From the NCBI GenBank assembly GCA_034687125.1, contig JAQGBZ010000018.1, positions 248,001-312,000 of the forward strand: a stretch of 64,000 nt of DNA. Reading direction: 5' to 3'. Both the position numbers and the translations under genes were made by a program. The notes under the pieces are model-generated. The model worked only from the letters and a program-made list of their open reading frames with translations. It did no database searches and had not been told where the DNA came from. Below are positions 1-11,600 of the stretch, piece after piece. The DNA is from Neelides folsomi (Eukaryota; Arthropoda; Collembola; Neelipleona; Neelidae). Position 1 is the stretch's first letter; each line of letters opens with the position of its first letter.

Positions 1-3000
1 TAATTTTTAATGGATAAAGTGTCCAACCCGTCGGGAGACGGACCCATTGATGGTTATTATATAACTAAACTACTTTTATAAAATTATACATATTATGTAA
101 TGTCAGAGGGTTTATAAAATTAATTTATATATTTAGTTTCATCTTTTCTGCTATCACTCTCTATTACATGAACAGAATTTCTCAGCAAACTTATTCAAAT
201 GCGCCACCTGTAAAAGTTCATTTAAATGTATCCAAAAAGAAGATGTAATCTCTTGGAGGTTTCATGCCATGATTTGGTTATTGTTATTTAACATAATATG
301 TTACTTTGTTAAAATGTTAAAGTTGCTTTTCTTGTACACAAATTATTGTAATTATATATGATATTTATATTGGCCAAATGAATGTATTTTTTAAAGGATG
401 AGTCTCAAGTCTAATCTCAACAAAACATTTTATTTAATATGGTTTAATTCTTACAACCCAAATCTCAATTAAAAGAATCTTCTAAATTCCCACTGCTTAG
501 CTTGAAGTAAAATTTTTACATTATTTTTAAACTATAAATAAAATACCTGTTTATAAATATTTTAAACTTTTTTATTTCACATTAAATCATAACAAGTCAA
601 GTAATGTTGTATGAATGTATTGTAGACAATACTATTTCGCACTTCAAAAGAATTAATTAAATTGGGCAAGGTTTCGTAAATGGAAATTCAAGTTATTCAT
701 TTTCATCTGGGCTAGGAAAATAAAGTAAATTGATTGTCGAGAGAAGAAACTATCAATTTCTTAACTCATCGGTGCGAAGGGAGATGAAGAGATGGACAGA
801 ATATTAAAAATGAGTGAGAGAGAAAGCAAGCTCTCAATTTGTGTTTGAGTAGAGTTTAATCGTTAGAAGTTTAATTAAAGTGTCTGTGTGTGTTTAAGAA
901 AGTTCATTATTTCGTATCGAGGCTGTGGTTCACTTTGCTCCCTCGCCGCCTCGAGACTAGATTAGATGGGAAATAAATAAAACTTCGAACATTCGGTGTG
1001 TCCATGCTTATATTGCGTTCCCATTACACATCTCGTACATTATTTCCATCTCTTCAAGTTCCACTATTTCCTTCCGCTTCCCACACACCGCGGCCGTCTT
1101 TCTCCATTATCTTCCCTGCTCAGTGATGAGGACACATAACACACTTACATAGTCGAAGCAATGAGCCTTCCAGCTCCGCCCTCCTTTTAATTCCCCTCAA
1201 ATTAATTGTGACCGCATGGCTGAACTTGAGCTTGAGACCGTTTTATTGTTTCCAAAACTTTCACACTTCCCACGTTTGATGGATAAGGATGCACAAAGGG
1301 AGTAATTAATGAACTTCTCGTTCGAAGATTACCATTCATACTCTTCCATTGGGACTTTCGCTTCCCTATTGATTCCCTGTAGGGAAACAGTCCTAAATTA
1401 AAATTTCCCATCATTCTGTATTGGATTATCTTAAATTGATCATAATCATTGATCATATGAGTGTATATATTGAATTTAAATACCATACACATTGCTCTAA
1501 TATGGATTAACCATTCATGATACTAAATATATGTAAAGTACACAAGTACTAATAGTATGGTATTAGAATACTTAAAACTCATTTACTATATTACATTGTT
1601 TACCTATTCTACCTACTCAACACACAGTGATTGTGAGCGAGAGCAGAATGCAGAAGCTGAAAAACTATGCATGGTATATCTGTCTGTACTATTGTATATT
1701 AACCATTGTTATGTTATATTTAGTATTGTAATACATACATACATATTATGTACATACCTATAAATGCCCTTATTTCCATCATTGCATTATGTTATTGTAT
1801 GATTTGCAAATGATTGACACTGGGAAATGGTCTTAAAGTTTTCGAAAAGTGTCTAATGTATTTCATTCGAAGAACAAAATGAATTACTTTGTATTTAAGT
1901 GAACATAATTTGTTCATCATTCGTAGTTCCTCAATTCACTTTTTATCTTTCGTCCTCAACTCGGTGAGTCAAGAAGGAGAGGTGGGTGACTTAATTTTTT
2001 ACTCCTTCTCTTCATTTATTTCGTTTGCTGCAGAGTTTCAAGAAAATTTTGAGTTAAAGGACAGGAAGTTCTGCCTCCAGAATTCTCTAATAGTTAAACA
2101 TATCACTTTCGCTTCGCCTCTCATCTTTTGAAAAGAAAAGTTGGGCCATCGAGCTCTCATCTTCTCAACTGTCACTCAACCTAAGACAAACATCTCAAAG
2201 AACTTCAGACCTCTTGGAGGAAAAGAATGGAGAGAAAGCACGGAATGTCATCTTTTCAATGGAAAGTTGCCTAACACAGTGCCACGTCGCACTTTTAATT
2301 ACGACTTACTTAAATTATGCTTTACAAACTTATGGGACGAGTCTAATATGCGAAGCAAAATTCCAATTTTTGATAATTTTAAAACAAAGAAGCAAGTTCA
2401 AGCAAGCATAAGGTTGATTGAGCGGTCAACTTGTCGAGTTTAAGTAAGTACTTATGTAATTAGTACCATGATGTTTTATTAATATATAAGTTTTTAGATA
2501 CAAATATATGTACAGGTATGTAGGTATGTGAGTATCAGTAGGTACATACATACAGTATTACATACATTGGATACATAATACCATATTTCATATCTACTAT
2601 CTGTATATTATGACATTTTATTTTGTATGTAGGTATGTCTTAAGTATTATATTTATATTCATACATCTACTAGTTCAGAATGAAAGATGATTACTTTTCT
2701 TGCAAATCTATAAAAATCTGGTGAAATTGAAAAAGTGAGCAAACTAAAAGTAAGGAGAAAGTTTCAAAATGAAAGTTTGTGCAAATATTATTATACCGTC
2801 TCTTTAAAGTGAAAAATTGAAAATTATCACGCTCTCTCATAATGGTATTTAGTTATTTAGAACATTTATTCGCGTACTTTGAAACAATTCGAATATTATA
2901 TTAGGCATCTGTAATATATTAAGTTTGCTTAAACCAGTTCTCGTGCATAAAATGATTATGATTAGTACATAAAGTTATATAAAAACTTATGTACATTATT

Positions 3001-6000
3001 ATTTTATTCTTCAGAGTTTTAACATAATTGTCAGTAAAATATACTGGGAATATATTTTTAGCTTTACAATATAAAAGAATAATTGCTGTGAAAATGCGTC
3101 AGTATCAGTTGATAAATAATTCTCTGTCAAATACAATACTTTGCACATTTTGAATCGAAGTGAAATGATTGACATTTAATGTTGGTATAAGGAAGAAGCG
3201 ATAGAATGGTATTATATTCCATTGGTATATGAACTATTTCTTCAGTTTATCTGACACTTCGACATTTGAAATTAATTTTTATGTCATTTTTATCGCATAA
3301 AATACACAAAAAATATATAAAGCGGTAAATGCACACTTGAGCAGGTTGAGCAAGAACGCAAAAAGTAGGTATTAGCATTTAAGTTTTATGACAGGTTTGT
3401 TATTTTCACTCACTTTGTAGATTCGTTCTAGACAATAGCGTAAATGCATAAAAAATAAGATTTTCATCATCACCTTACATTATAATGTTTTCAGTACTCT
3501 AATTATACAAGTAATACATACAAACGAGTATTACTCGTATTTTGTAAAGATGGTGAAATTATTCAAACATTAAAACTATCAAGGTTGACGAAGTTTCCAA
3601 TTACATTTATTAAGAATAATATGTATGATGCTGTAATGCTTTTCCCTGTGTTGCCTGACACAATGAAGCTTAGAAGAATGTAAGAAAGGAACCCATGAAT
3701 GACATAAATTGGAGAGGATGAGACGAAACAAAGATAGTATTTTAGTGGGGGATGAAGGAGGAATGTTGGTGGTTATAAAAATGGCTCCTACATTTTTGAC
3801 CGAATGGCCACTTGTGACATTTATGGAACCATTCCTTTTCTTTTCTGGACTTCATCGATAAAGAGATATGAAAACCATTCGGAGCGCAATAAAAGATCCT
3901 ATAGCCATAAACTGTAAATAAAACTGTGAGAAGCCAAAAGAGGATCTCGTCCTTTGCTAGTGTTAATCTATTACTTACTCTTCCCTCGTCCTCTTATTTA
4001 CTCTTCCGTCACATGCTTTCTAAGCTTTATCTCTTTACCAAATGAATCACACCAAACACAACTCGGTTTTTATTATTTGAAATAATCTCTATGAAAAGCG
4101 CATTAAATTGTACATTAGTATTTATGCTGGGATAATTTAAATATTTTATATCATAAGTTGGTAAATAACATTCTTATCCATGATTGATGTAAGTGTATTT
4201 TTTGTGGAAAATGTAAAAGTGGAGAAAGTTAATAAAAATATATGAGAGTAAACAGAGTTGACATTAAGGAGTTATTTTACTAGCCAATTCATTAAGAGGC
4301 GTTAAGGATTGAAGATAAGTGAGATTGAGGAGAAGAGAATTTAAGATCAATGTCCACTTCTGATTGTTATTATGATGATGAAAGAGACTTGGAAGATTTT
4401 TTTTATTTTTCACCCTAATTCTCCTTTATTTGTACATTTGTACGTATTCCTTTTCTTCTCAATATTTCTTCAGTCAATATTTCTTTTTAGTTTTTCTTTT
4501 TTTCCAGACAAGATATTTTCCTTGAAGTTATTTGAATTGCTAGAATATTAGATTATTATTTTAATGATTTAATAAATAAGTTTAAGCATTTAAAATATCT
4601 AACATTGTTAGCTCTTGCTTCAGCTTTTGTGGAGAAATATTATCTTGAACATTAACCAATTCTATTGGTTGATAGCGTCCACTGCATATATGAAGATGAT
4701 ATTGATGATGCATGGAGGGTTGGATCGGGGAAACGGCAGGGGTAACTGGCAACCACTCAATTCTCGCCAAAATGACCACTGCCAAAGAAAGGCAAACAAT
4801 TATCTTTCTGGAACATTAGTTCCTTCTCTCAAGCTCTCGATAAAAAGGGAGAATTAATTGGCCAAATGCACCGAAATTATCTCCTGGCTCCTCGGGTCAT
4901 GACATTTGAGCATTTGTTCATTTCTTCTTCCCACTTCGAGCTCGCTTCTCAAACTCCTCGCATCTGTATACGATGACGACTTAAATCGAGTTAGAGGAAA
5001 TGACGAGCCAATTGTCTTATTTTGTTTGATAATTCAAAAAGGGAATTTGTTGATTGAATTGGAATTGACACAATGAGCTCAACGAGAGAGATAAATAGGT
5101 TTCTTTGAAAGATTTTTGAAAAGCGAAGAAAACTGGGAGAATTCCCTCAGCTTCCTTCCATTCTTACATGAGTTCCATGCTCAGTACTTATATAAATATT
5201 TCTCACTTCTGAAGAACAATTCATATTGGTGGAACAATATGTAATAGTGGATCCTATGTGGATAGTTTGTATGTCTTTGCATTATTGGGCGGCTCTCCTG
5301 CGCTACTTCAATTCTATTGTTTTCCATGATGACAATGATGATAAACGTGACCGACATGATGATCATTCCAGACAAGATCCGCCGTTCTCAAATTTTATTC
5401 TCCGAGTGAAAGGGAAACAAAGGCCGGCGGCTTACGGCTCAGCCCCATACATACCTCAACATAAACAACCGACGTGAACGAGTATCCGATCCCTCGTTCC
5501 AATTTCTTCCCAGATTTCCAGGGAAAGAGTATTTTTTACATCTCAAAGCTACCCGTCCCTTTTATTGTGTTCGGCCCTAGAATAGCAAATTTTTGGTCCG
5601 ATAGCCAAAGAACAATTTTTCTCCAAATTTTCAATTTTTCTTCAATGCTTATTTTTCTATAAAAAGATTTAACGAAAACCGTTCTTGTAAAAAAATGGTC
5701 GTTCATTTTTAGGTATTTAAAAATTGAATAAAATAAACAAGATGTAAATTGAAATTTGTGTGAATTTAAAATCAATTAATTTGATGGATTTGAAAATATA
5801 AACATTGTTTTCTATCTACCTTAATTAATTCTAAATTCTAGAATTTGTTATATGGTATTCTTAATTACAAAATATTAGTATTCATGAGATAACAATAAGC
5901 TGAAGATCTTTAGCAAAGAGTATTAATCATTCGTTCCTCATACCATTCTCCCATTGTGAGTATTCAATTATGTTGCTCCGTGAGGAGTAAGGAGAATTGT

Positions 6001-8140
6001 CTGGAAGGGTGAGAAGTGAGAAAGCAATTAATCAGACAAAAAGGGAGAGGGGAGAAAGTAACAGTCAAATGTTAATTACATGAGACTCAGAAGGGGAATT
6101 ATCTCCTTTAATACTTCATTCCCACTAAAGAGAATTACCATATCATTGTCTAATTGTGAGATCAAGGTTCAAATAATATTCACTTATAATTAACAAAACT
6201 ACCATACATAATTGTTCAGCTATGCACATTCACTATATATACTGAATAATATCGTAAAAATTGTAAATTATACCATATATCGTATAAATTTTATATATGA
6301 AACTTCAGAGACAGTGCAAAAACATCTTTGTACAGGCGAAAAATGATTTGAATGCTAAGATCTAAGGTGAATCCATTTGCAAAACTTTTCTACTTTACTT
6401 TTAACTCCTTTAACTCCCTTTCTTTAGCTCTTTTTCAAGGATGAGAAGGGAGACATTGAAATAGGGATCTTTGGTGTATCTTCTATGTTCTGTTTTTTTC
6501 TGTCACGTTTTTCGAAGGGGCAAACCGAGGAAATTAAACGCCGGGGATTAATCTCCCTGAATAAATCCGTTTCCCAAGGGTCTTTCCCTCTCCAATTGTT
6601 CCATCCATCCAGTGGCGGAACGGAACGAAATGCAAAAGAGAAAAAATCTCATCTTTCCTCCTCTCTCAGAGTTGAAGTCTTTGTTGGAAGTTTCTATTTG
6701 TGAGTGGCTTTAGTTTACTCGGCCTCTTATCAAATCTCCTTCTTCTTCAATCTCGCCCCTTCATGGTTAAAGACCCATTCCAGGTCCCACAAGCATTCTC
6801 TTTCTTTAAATTTTAACTACCCACACTTAACTACACTGTGCTCAACCTTACAAATAACTCTCATTTAAGCTCCAATTTGCTTTTAACAACCTCCCATATT
6901 TAATCAACCAATTTGTATAATAAAGGAAGATAAACTAATAAAAATCCCTGGTAGTAAATCAACTTCTTATGAGAATTTTCCGTCAACCTCCAAGTCTGCT
7001 GATGAAAAAAAGTTAATTTTCTTTTAATAGAGGGAAAGAGGTCGTAAAATCAGATTGTCTCCTCGTTTGAACATTAAAGGAAACCTCTTGAGTCGAGTAC
7101 TCTTTTATTTATTCTCAAAGCAACTTTCATTTGATTTAAGTCTATCGACTGAGCTCGTGGTGTCAAGGGTGGGTTCTTGAAACGACTTCAACTTCTTAAG
7201 TATTTATTAAGTTGTGCATTATTGATACTTATGAAGTTGGTGCAAATGACAGAATGAAGTTTGCAGTATGCAGATTAATCAAAATCGTGAAATTAAAGAA
7301 AATTGCAGTATTAACTGTAAAAGGATAGCATCACAGCGTCGTAGGCCTTTTGGCCCATTGCAGGATATCTTGTAACATTAATTTAATTTGTCCAAATGGT
7401 TTAAGCCATCGGTTTATTCTAAATATTAATATGTTAAGCATTCGATAAAAATTGTGTAAAAACCAATTTAACAGAAACTTTATTTTCAACAGTCATTAGC
7501 ACTTTTATGTTTATGATTTATTTAATATTATTACATATTTAATTCCATTATGTATGTATTCTATGTATGTATAGTATGTTGTATTTTGGAATATTTTATT
7601 CGCCTGTTTATTCACTCATATTGGGGCCTTTGTTATCAATTTAAAGTGGGTTAAAATATATAATTTATTATCATTCATTCATTGTACAATAGCATTAAGA
7701 TTATGATTATGACATACTTTAATATTTATAACAGATATTACATAGGTATGCACAATACATTAGATTTTTTATACCTCTACTATTACATAAGTGTAAATAC
7801 ATAGGTGATTAAATAATTAAAGCATTTAATATTCATATTTAATTTTTAAATTATTTAATTTACATTCGAAATTTTTTATGATTTACAGATAAGTAGTTTC
7901 AATATTATATTTCACTTACACTAGGTAAATGATTCTCCAATACATATGCTTAACCATTCATTCTAAATAGGTATGTAAGTACAGTAATATGATCAATTCA
8001 GAAAGTGGTATTTTCATATCTACAGATAACTACATACAATATGAAATAAGTATATGTAATTAAGTGGATAAGATAGAAATAAGTATAAGAAATGGAAATA
8101 TAGCTCTTTTTGAGAATGAATGAAGAGGAACGATGTGTGT
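1..8140. other. No gene seen; AT-rich DNA downstream of the DIP gene
   Basis: No frame here shows a recognisable domain or a clean exon. The stretch alternates between AT-rich patches with many TACATA/GTATGTA strings (about 1730-1760, 2500-2660, 7550-8040) and mixed purine- or pyrimidine-rich blocks. An open frame at 2141-2443 (100 codons) is not family-like. A palindrome ACGAGTATTACTCGT lies at 3524-3538. Confidence 0.6.
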
Positions 8141-8146
8141 TTTATT
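8141..8146 (-). terminator. Possible polyadenylation signal of the DIP gene
   Basis: AATAAA on the minus strand lies 32 nt past the DIP stop codon. It is canonical, but the motif is common in such AT-rich DNA and would give an unusually short 3' UTR, so the real cleavage site may lie farther left. Confidence 0.3.
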
Positions 8147-8177
8147 GATATTTTGACGGTCTTCGTTAATTAAGAAG

Positions 8178-8605
8178 TCAGTGGAGGAGAAGGAGCAAGA
8201 GATAAAAAGCTGGAGAAAGAACCGCCAGATTTATCGCACTGAAAATTGGAGAGGCGTCAGAGGCTTCTAAATTGCTCTCTCGGTTGTTGACAGGAACCAC
8301 CACAGTTTGGATCTTGTTACTTCCACTCTGACTTGTCTGTTTAAAGTTGTTTTGCTGATGGGCAGAACTCGCCGTGCTCTTCGCCCTTCGTTGTTCCCCT
8401 AATTTACGCCCTCCAACATTGTTGTAAACGTGATTATTAAAATGAGAACTACTCGCTCCCTTCAGCTTTGGTACTAAAATGGTTTCCTCGTCGTCATCAT
8501 CGTCATATTCGTCGTCGTCTTCATCTTCTTCACTCTCGTTTCCAACTGATTTACCATCCGATCGTGATTTGCTTCCACCAACTTCATCATTGATTGACTT
8601 GAGAT
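8178..8605 (-). CDS. DIP: DIP exon 10: acidic stalk, GPI-type tail and stop
   Basis: It encodes residues 327-468. The region after Ig3 is low-complexity and hydrophilic, with an Asp/Glu-rich run at about 350-367, several basic patches and many Ser and Asn. The last 31 residues start NLEASDAS and end FYLLLLLLH*, a hydrophobic tail with no cytoplasmic segment. Small residues around 442-445 could serve as the GPI attachment site. DIP proteins are known to be GPI-linked; here it is inferred from the tail. The acceptor is ATTTTAATAG and the stop TGA is at 8178-8180. Confidence 0.88.
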
Positions 8606-11600
8606 CTATTAAAATTATCGTGTTTATAATAACTGTTATTTAAAGTACTAATATTTATGCAAATAGGAAAAACGTTTTTAAACCAATCATTTTTTGATTT
8701 TCAATCCAACAAAATGAAAATGAAACTAATTTTCTACAGAACATTGGTAGTGAAATGCTTACCTTGAAGTTTAACAATACTATCGACATCTCCTAATGAA
8801 TTCTTTGCGATGCAGTGAAATGTCCCTGAATTGGAAATTTTTTGGTTAGTTTTTATAAATGACATAAACGTATTTACTCCCCAACGGCGAATGAATTGAC
8901 AAAATCCTTGGTTCGACTATTGTTCATTGCATTTTGGGATTTTGTCAATTCATTCGCCGCGGGGGAGTAGGTAGTTAAGATGTTAAGCATAGAAATGTTC
9001 ATTTTTGGTCTACCTGCATCGGATCTCCTAAAGTTTTTAATAATGAGGATCATCTTGACTTCGAACATACTTTTGGTGACCTCACGCACTTCAAAGCGTT
9101 CTCCGGAAATAATCATCGAACCTGGGAAAATAATTTATCATTTAAGATGCCATAGGGTTTAAAAGGATCTTAAGCGAGCATTTGTTGACTTTAGTCAATA
9201 TGAGTTTAAGTGGGAAACAGCAGGTTTCATTGGGAGAGAATCGACTTTGTGATTTCTGTGTATGAATGTAGGTTTAATACACTTCGCCTCTCTGCACTGA
9301 ACAACTTGTGACCCCGTACAGTTTCTCCCCTTCTCTTTATAAATATCCCTTTTCTGGCCACCCGCTACAAGTTGGACCATTAGTTGGAGAAAACTCATTG
9401 TTCTCCCGCACATTTATAAGTTGAAGCGGAGAAGTCTCGTGCCTCCCTACCAGCTCATTCGCAAAAATATTTTCGGTCTATTACATAAGGCATTATAAGG
9501 AATCAGAGCAAAACTCGGTGGATTCCAGTTGCTCTCCCCATTATCCTCTCCTTCTCATGGCGAAACTCTACATGTCGTCCGCTTTGAGAGATCCCCATAA
9601 TTCATCTCTCCAGAGCAAAGACCTTCATTTTTCATTCTCATTCCAAGATTCAGGGATCAATTCGGCAACTTGTTCTCTCCGCTTCTCAACATCAGCACAT
9701 TTAAGCCGAACATGTGTCCCGGTCCAAGCTCCAAATTAATCCCTTATTCTACAATACATCTCATGGAGCTAAACCCATATTTCATGCCAATGCCTCCTCA
9801 TCGCACATTTTGACACCTTCTATAGAAATTTGAAATCAACGGTCAATTCTTTTAATACAAGTAAGAGAAAGTTTGACACAAGAAAGAGAAAAAAAGTTAT
9901 GTGAACTCACCAGAATCTTTCATCCAGAAATGTATGGAACGCGGAAAAGCTTCCACGTTGCACTCGAGTGTGACATCAGTATTGAGGGGAGCGCCAACTA
10001 ATTGATTTGGAACATGGATGACGGGGTGAACTGCATTGAAAAAAGTTCAAAATCAACTTTACTTTTTTAATACCATACAATTACAATTACAGATAATTGA
10101 AAAGGAATGTGAAGTGAAAATATTGCAATGCTATGTAAAGTTATACAGTTTGTGAACTACAAATACATATAGAGAGATACAAAATTGTACGTATATTAAG
10201 TATATTAAATATTTACTCATTTGTTCAAATAAGCAAATATCGTACATAAATATATCAATACTAAATAGTAAACTACTATATATGTGTGTAGTATACTACT
10301 GATATAGTAAACCTAAAGTCTACAGTATGCAAAGCATTCCAAAGTATTGTAAATGAGAAAGAAAGAGCCAGGCTCAAATTATTTAACTTTCTCTAATAAA
10401 GTTGGGAAGACAGTAATGAGGCGATTTTCCACCTTTCTTTATGTGTTCCTCGTATTCGGTCGTCATTCGTGCCTTGATCTCAATTACCCATTTAACATGC
10501 AACAATTCATTTCTAGGCTGAGTTTAAGGAGGAAGTTTGGAAAGGAGCCGCGCCGCAGCTGGGCTCAACCTGCCTCTTCAACGCATATGAACTAATTCCT
10601 TGCACTTGTGATTCAAGTCACCGTCCTCAAATTACGCCCGCGACCAAAGTAGGAGATAAAGGAGAGGGAAAGTAAAATAAGTAAAAGTAATCCACTCTTC
10701 CTAATAGAAACTCACGCAGTCTTTTGAATTTCTCCCGACTCAGACTCAATTGTGAAAGTTCGATGGGAATATTAATGTGACGGAGTTCTCTGGAACCCAA
10801 AGACCAGCCTCATCATTACCATCAGCTCGAATCTCTCTCAAATCATCTTTTGCAAATTCGCAATCGGAGGGGGACCAGGAGTTATCCCTTATTTATTCCT
10901 TTCCGAGGGAGGGAGAAATCGTTAATCTTCTTAATTCCGAGTGGATTTGATTTTTCTCCTCAGCCTCATTTTATACATTATGAAGCGTATTGAAAGACAT
11001 ACATATAGGGCCTCGTGCATATAATATATACATAAATAAAAGAGCCGCTCTCAATTCTTTGTTTCCTAAAAATGGGCTCGTCAGCCTCAGAGAGGCATAT
11101 TGAGAGAGGTTGGAGTGGAACGAGCTCAGCTCCCTATTGTCATCATCTCGAAGGCAGTTAGGCTTAGCACATAAGCGGAAGAAAGTAATTTGTAGGAAAA
11201 TGCGATTTAACGAGTCGTTTCGCCATTTCCCTCCCTTGGCTTTCCTCTGACTTGTCCTTCTACTAAGAACGTACGCCTGAGTATATGTATTTATAAGGCG
11301 AATGAAGAGATTTATATAAAAAACTAGCCTCTTGTTCCTCCACTTTTCCTCTTCCTCCCCCTCTCGTTTCATTTACTCCAACAACGATTAAGCGGATGGA
11401 GATGAAGGAAAACGTGAGACAAAAGAAATACAAAGAATTTGAAGCGGATATAAAAAAAATCCATCGTTCGAACTTGAAGAAAGAGAAAAATGACAGAGAA
11501 TGGGCTTTGGCTTCAACCGCGAAACATTTTCACCATTACTTTTTAAAAGCCAAAACTTTTCCTTTTTTAACTTCTCATTGAAGAGAAATGAAAGCAGGGC

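Noticed and set aside
2141-2443. 100-codon plus-strand open frame ending near a GTAAGT
   Set aside because: A second frame is also open over most of it, no family motif is visible and no partner exon was found.
7330-7365. Resemblance to the U2 snRNA 5' end (GGCCTTTTGGC)
   Set aside because: Only the palindromic GGCCTTTTGGC core matches; the branch-site pairing region and Sm site do not follow.
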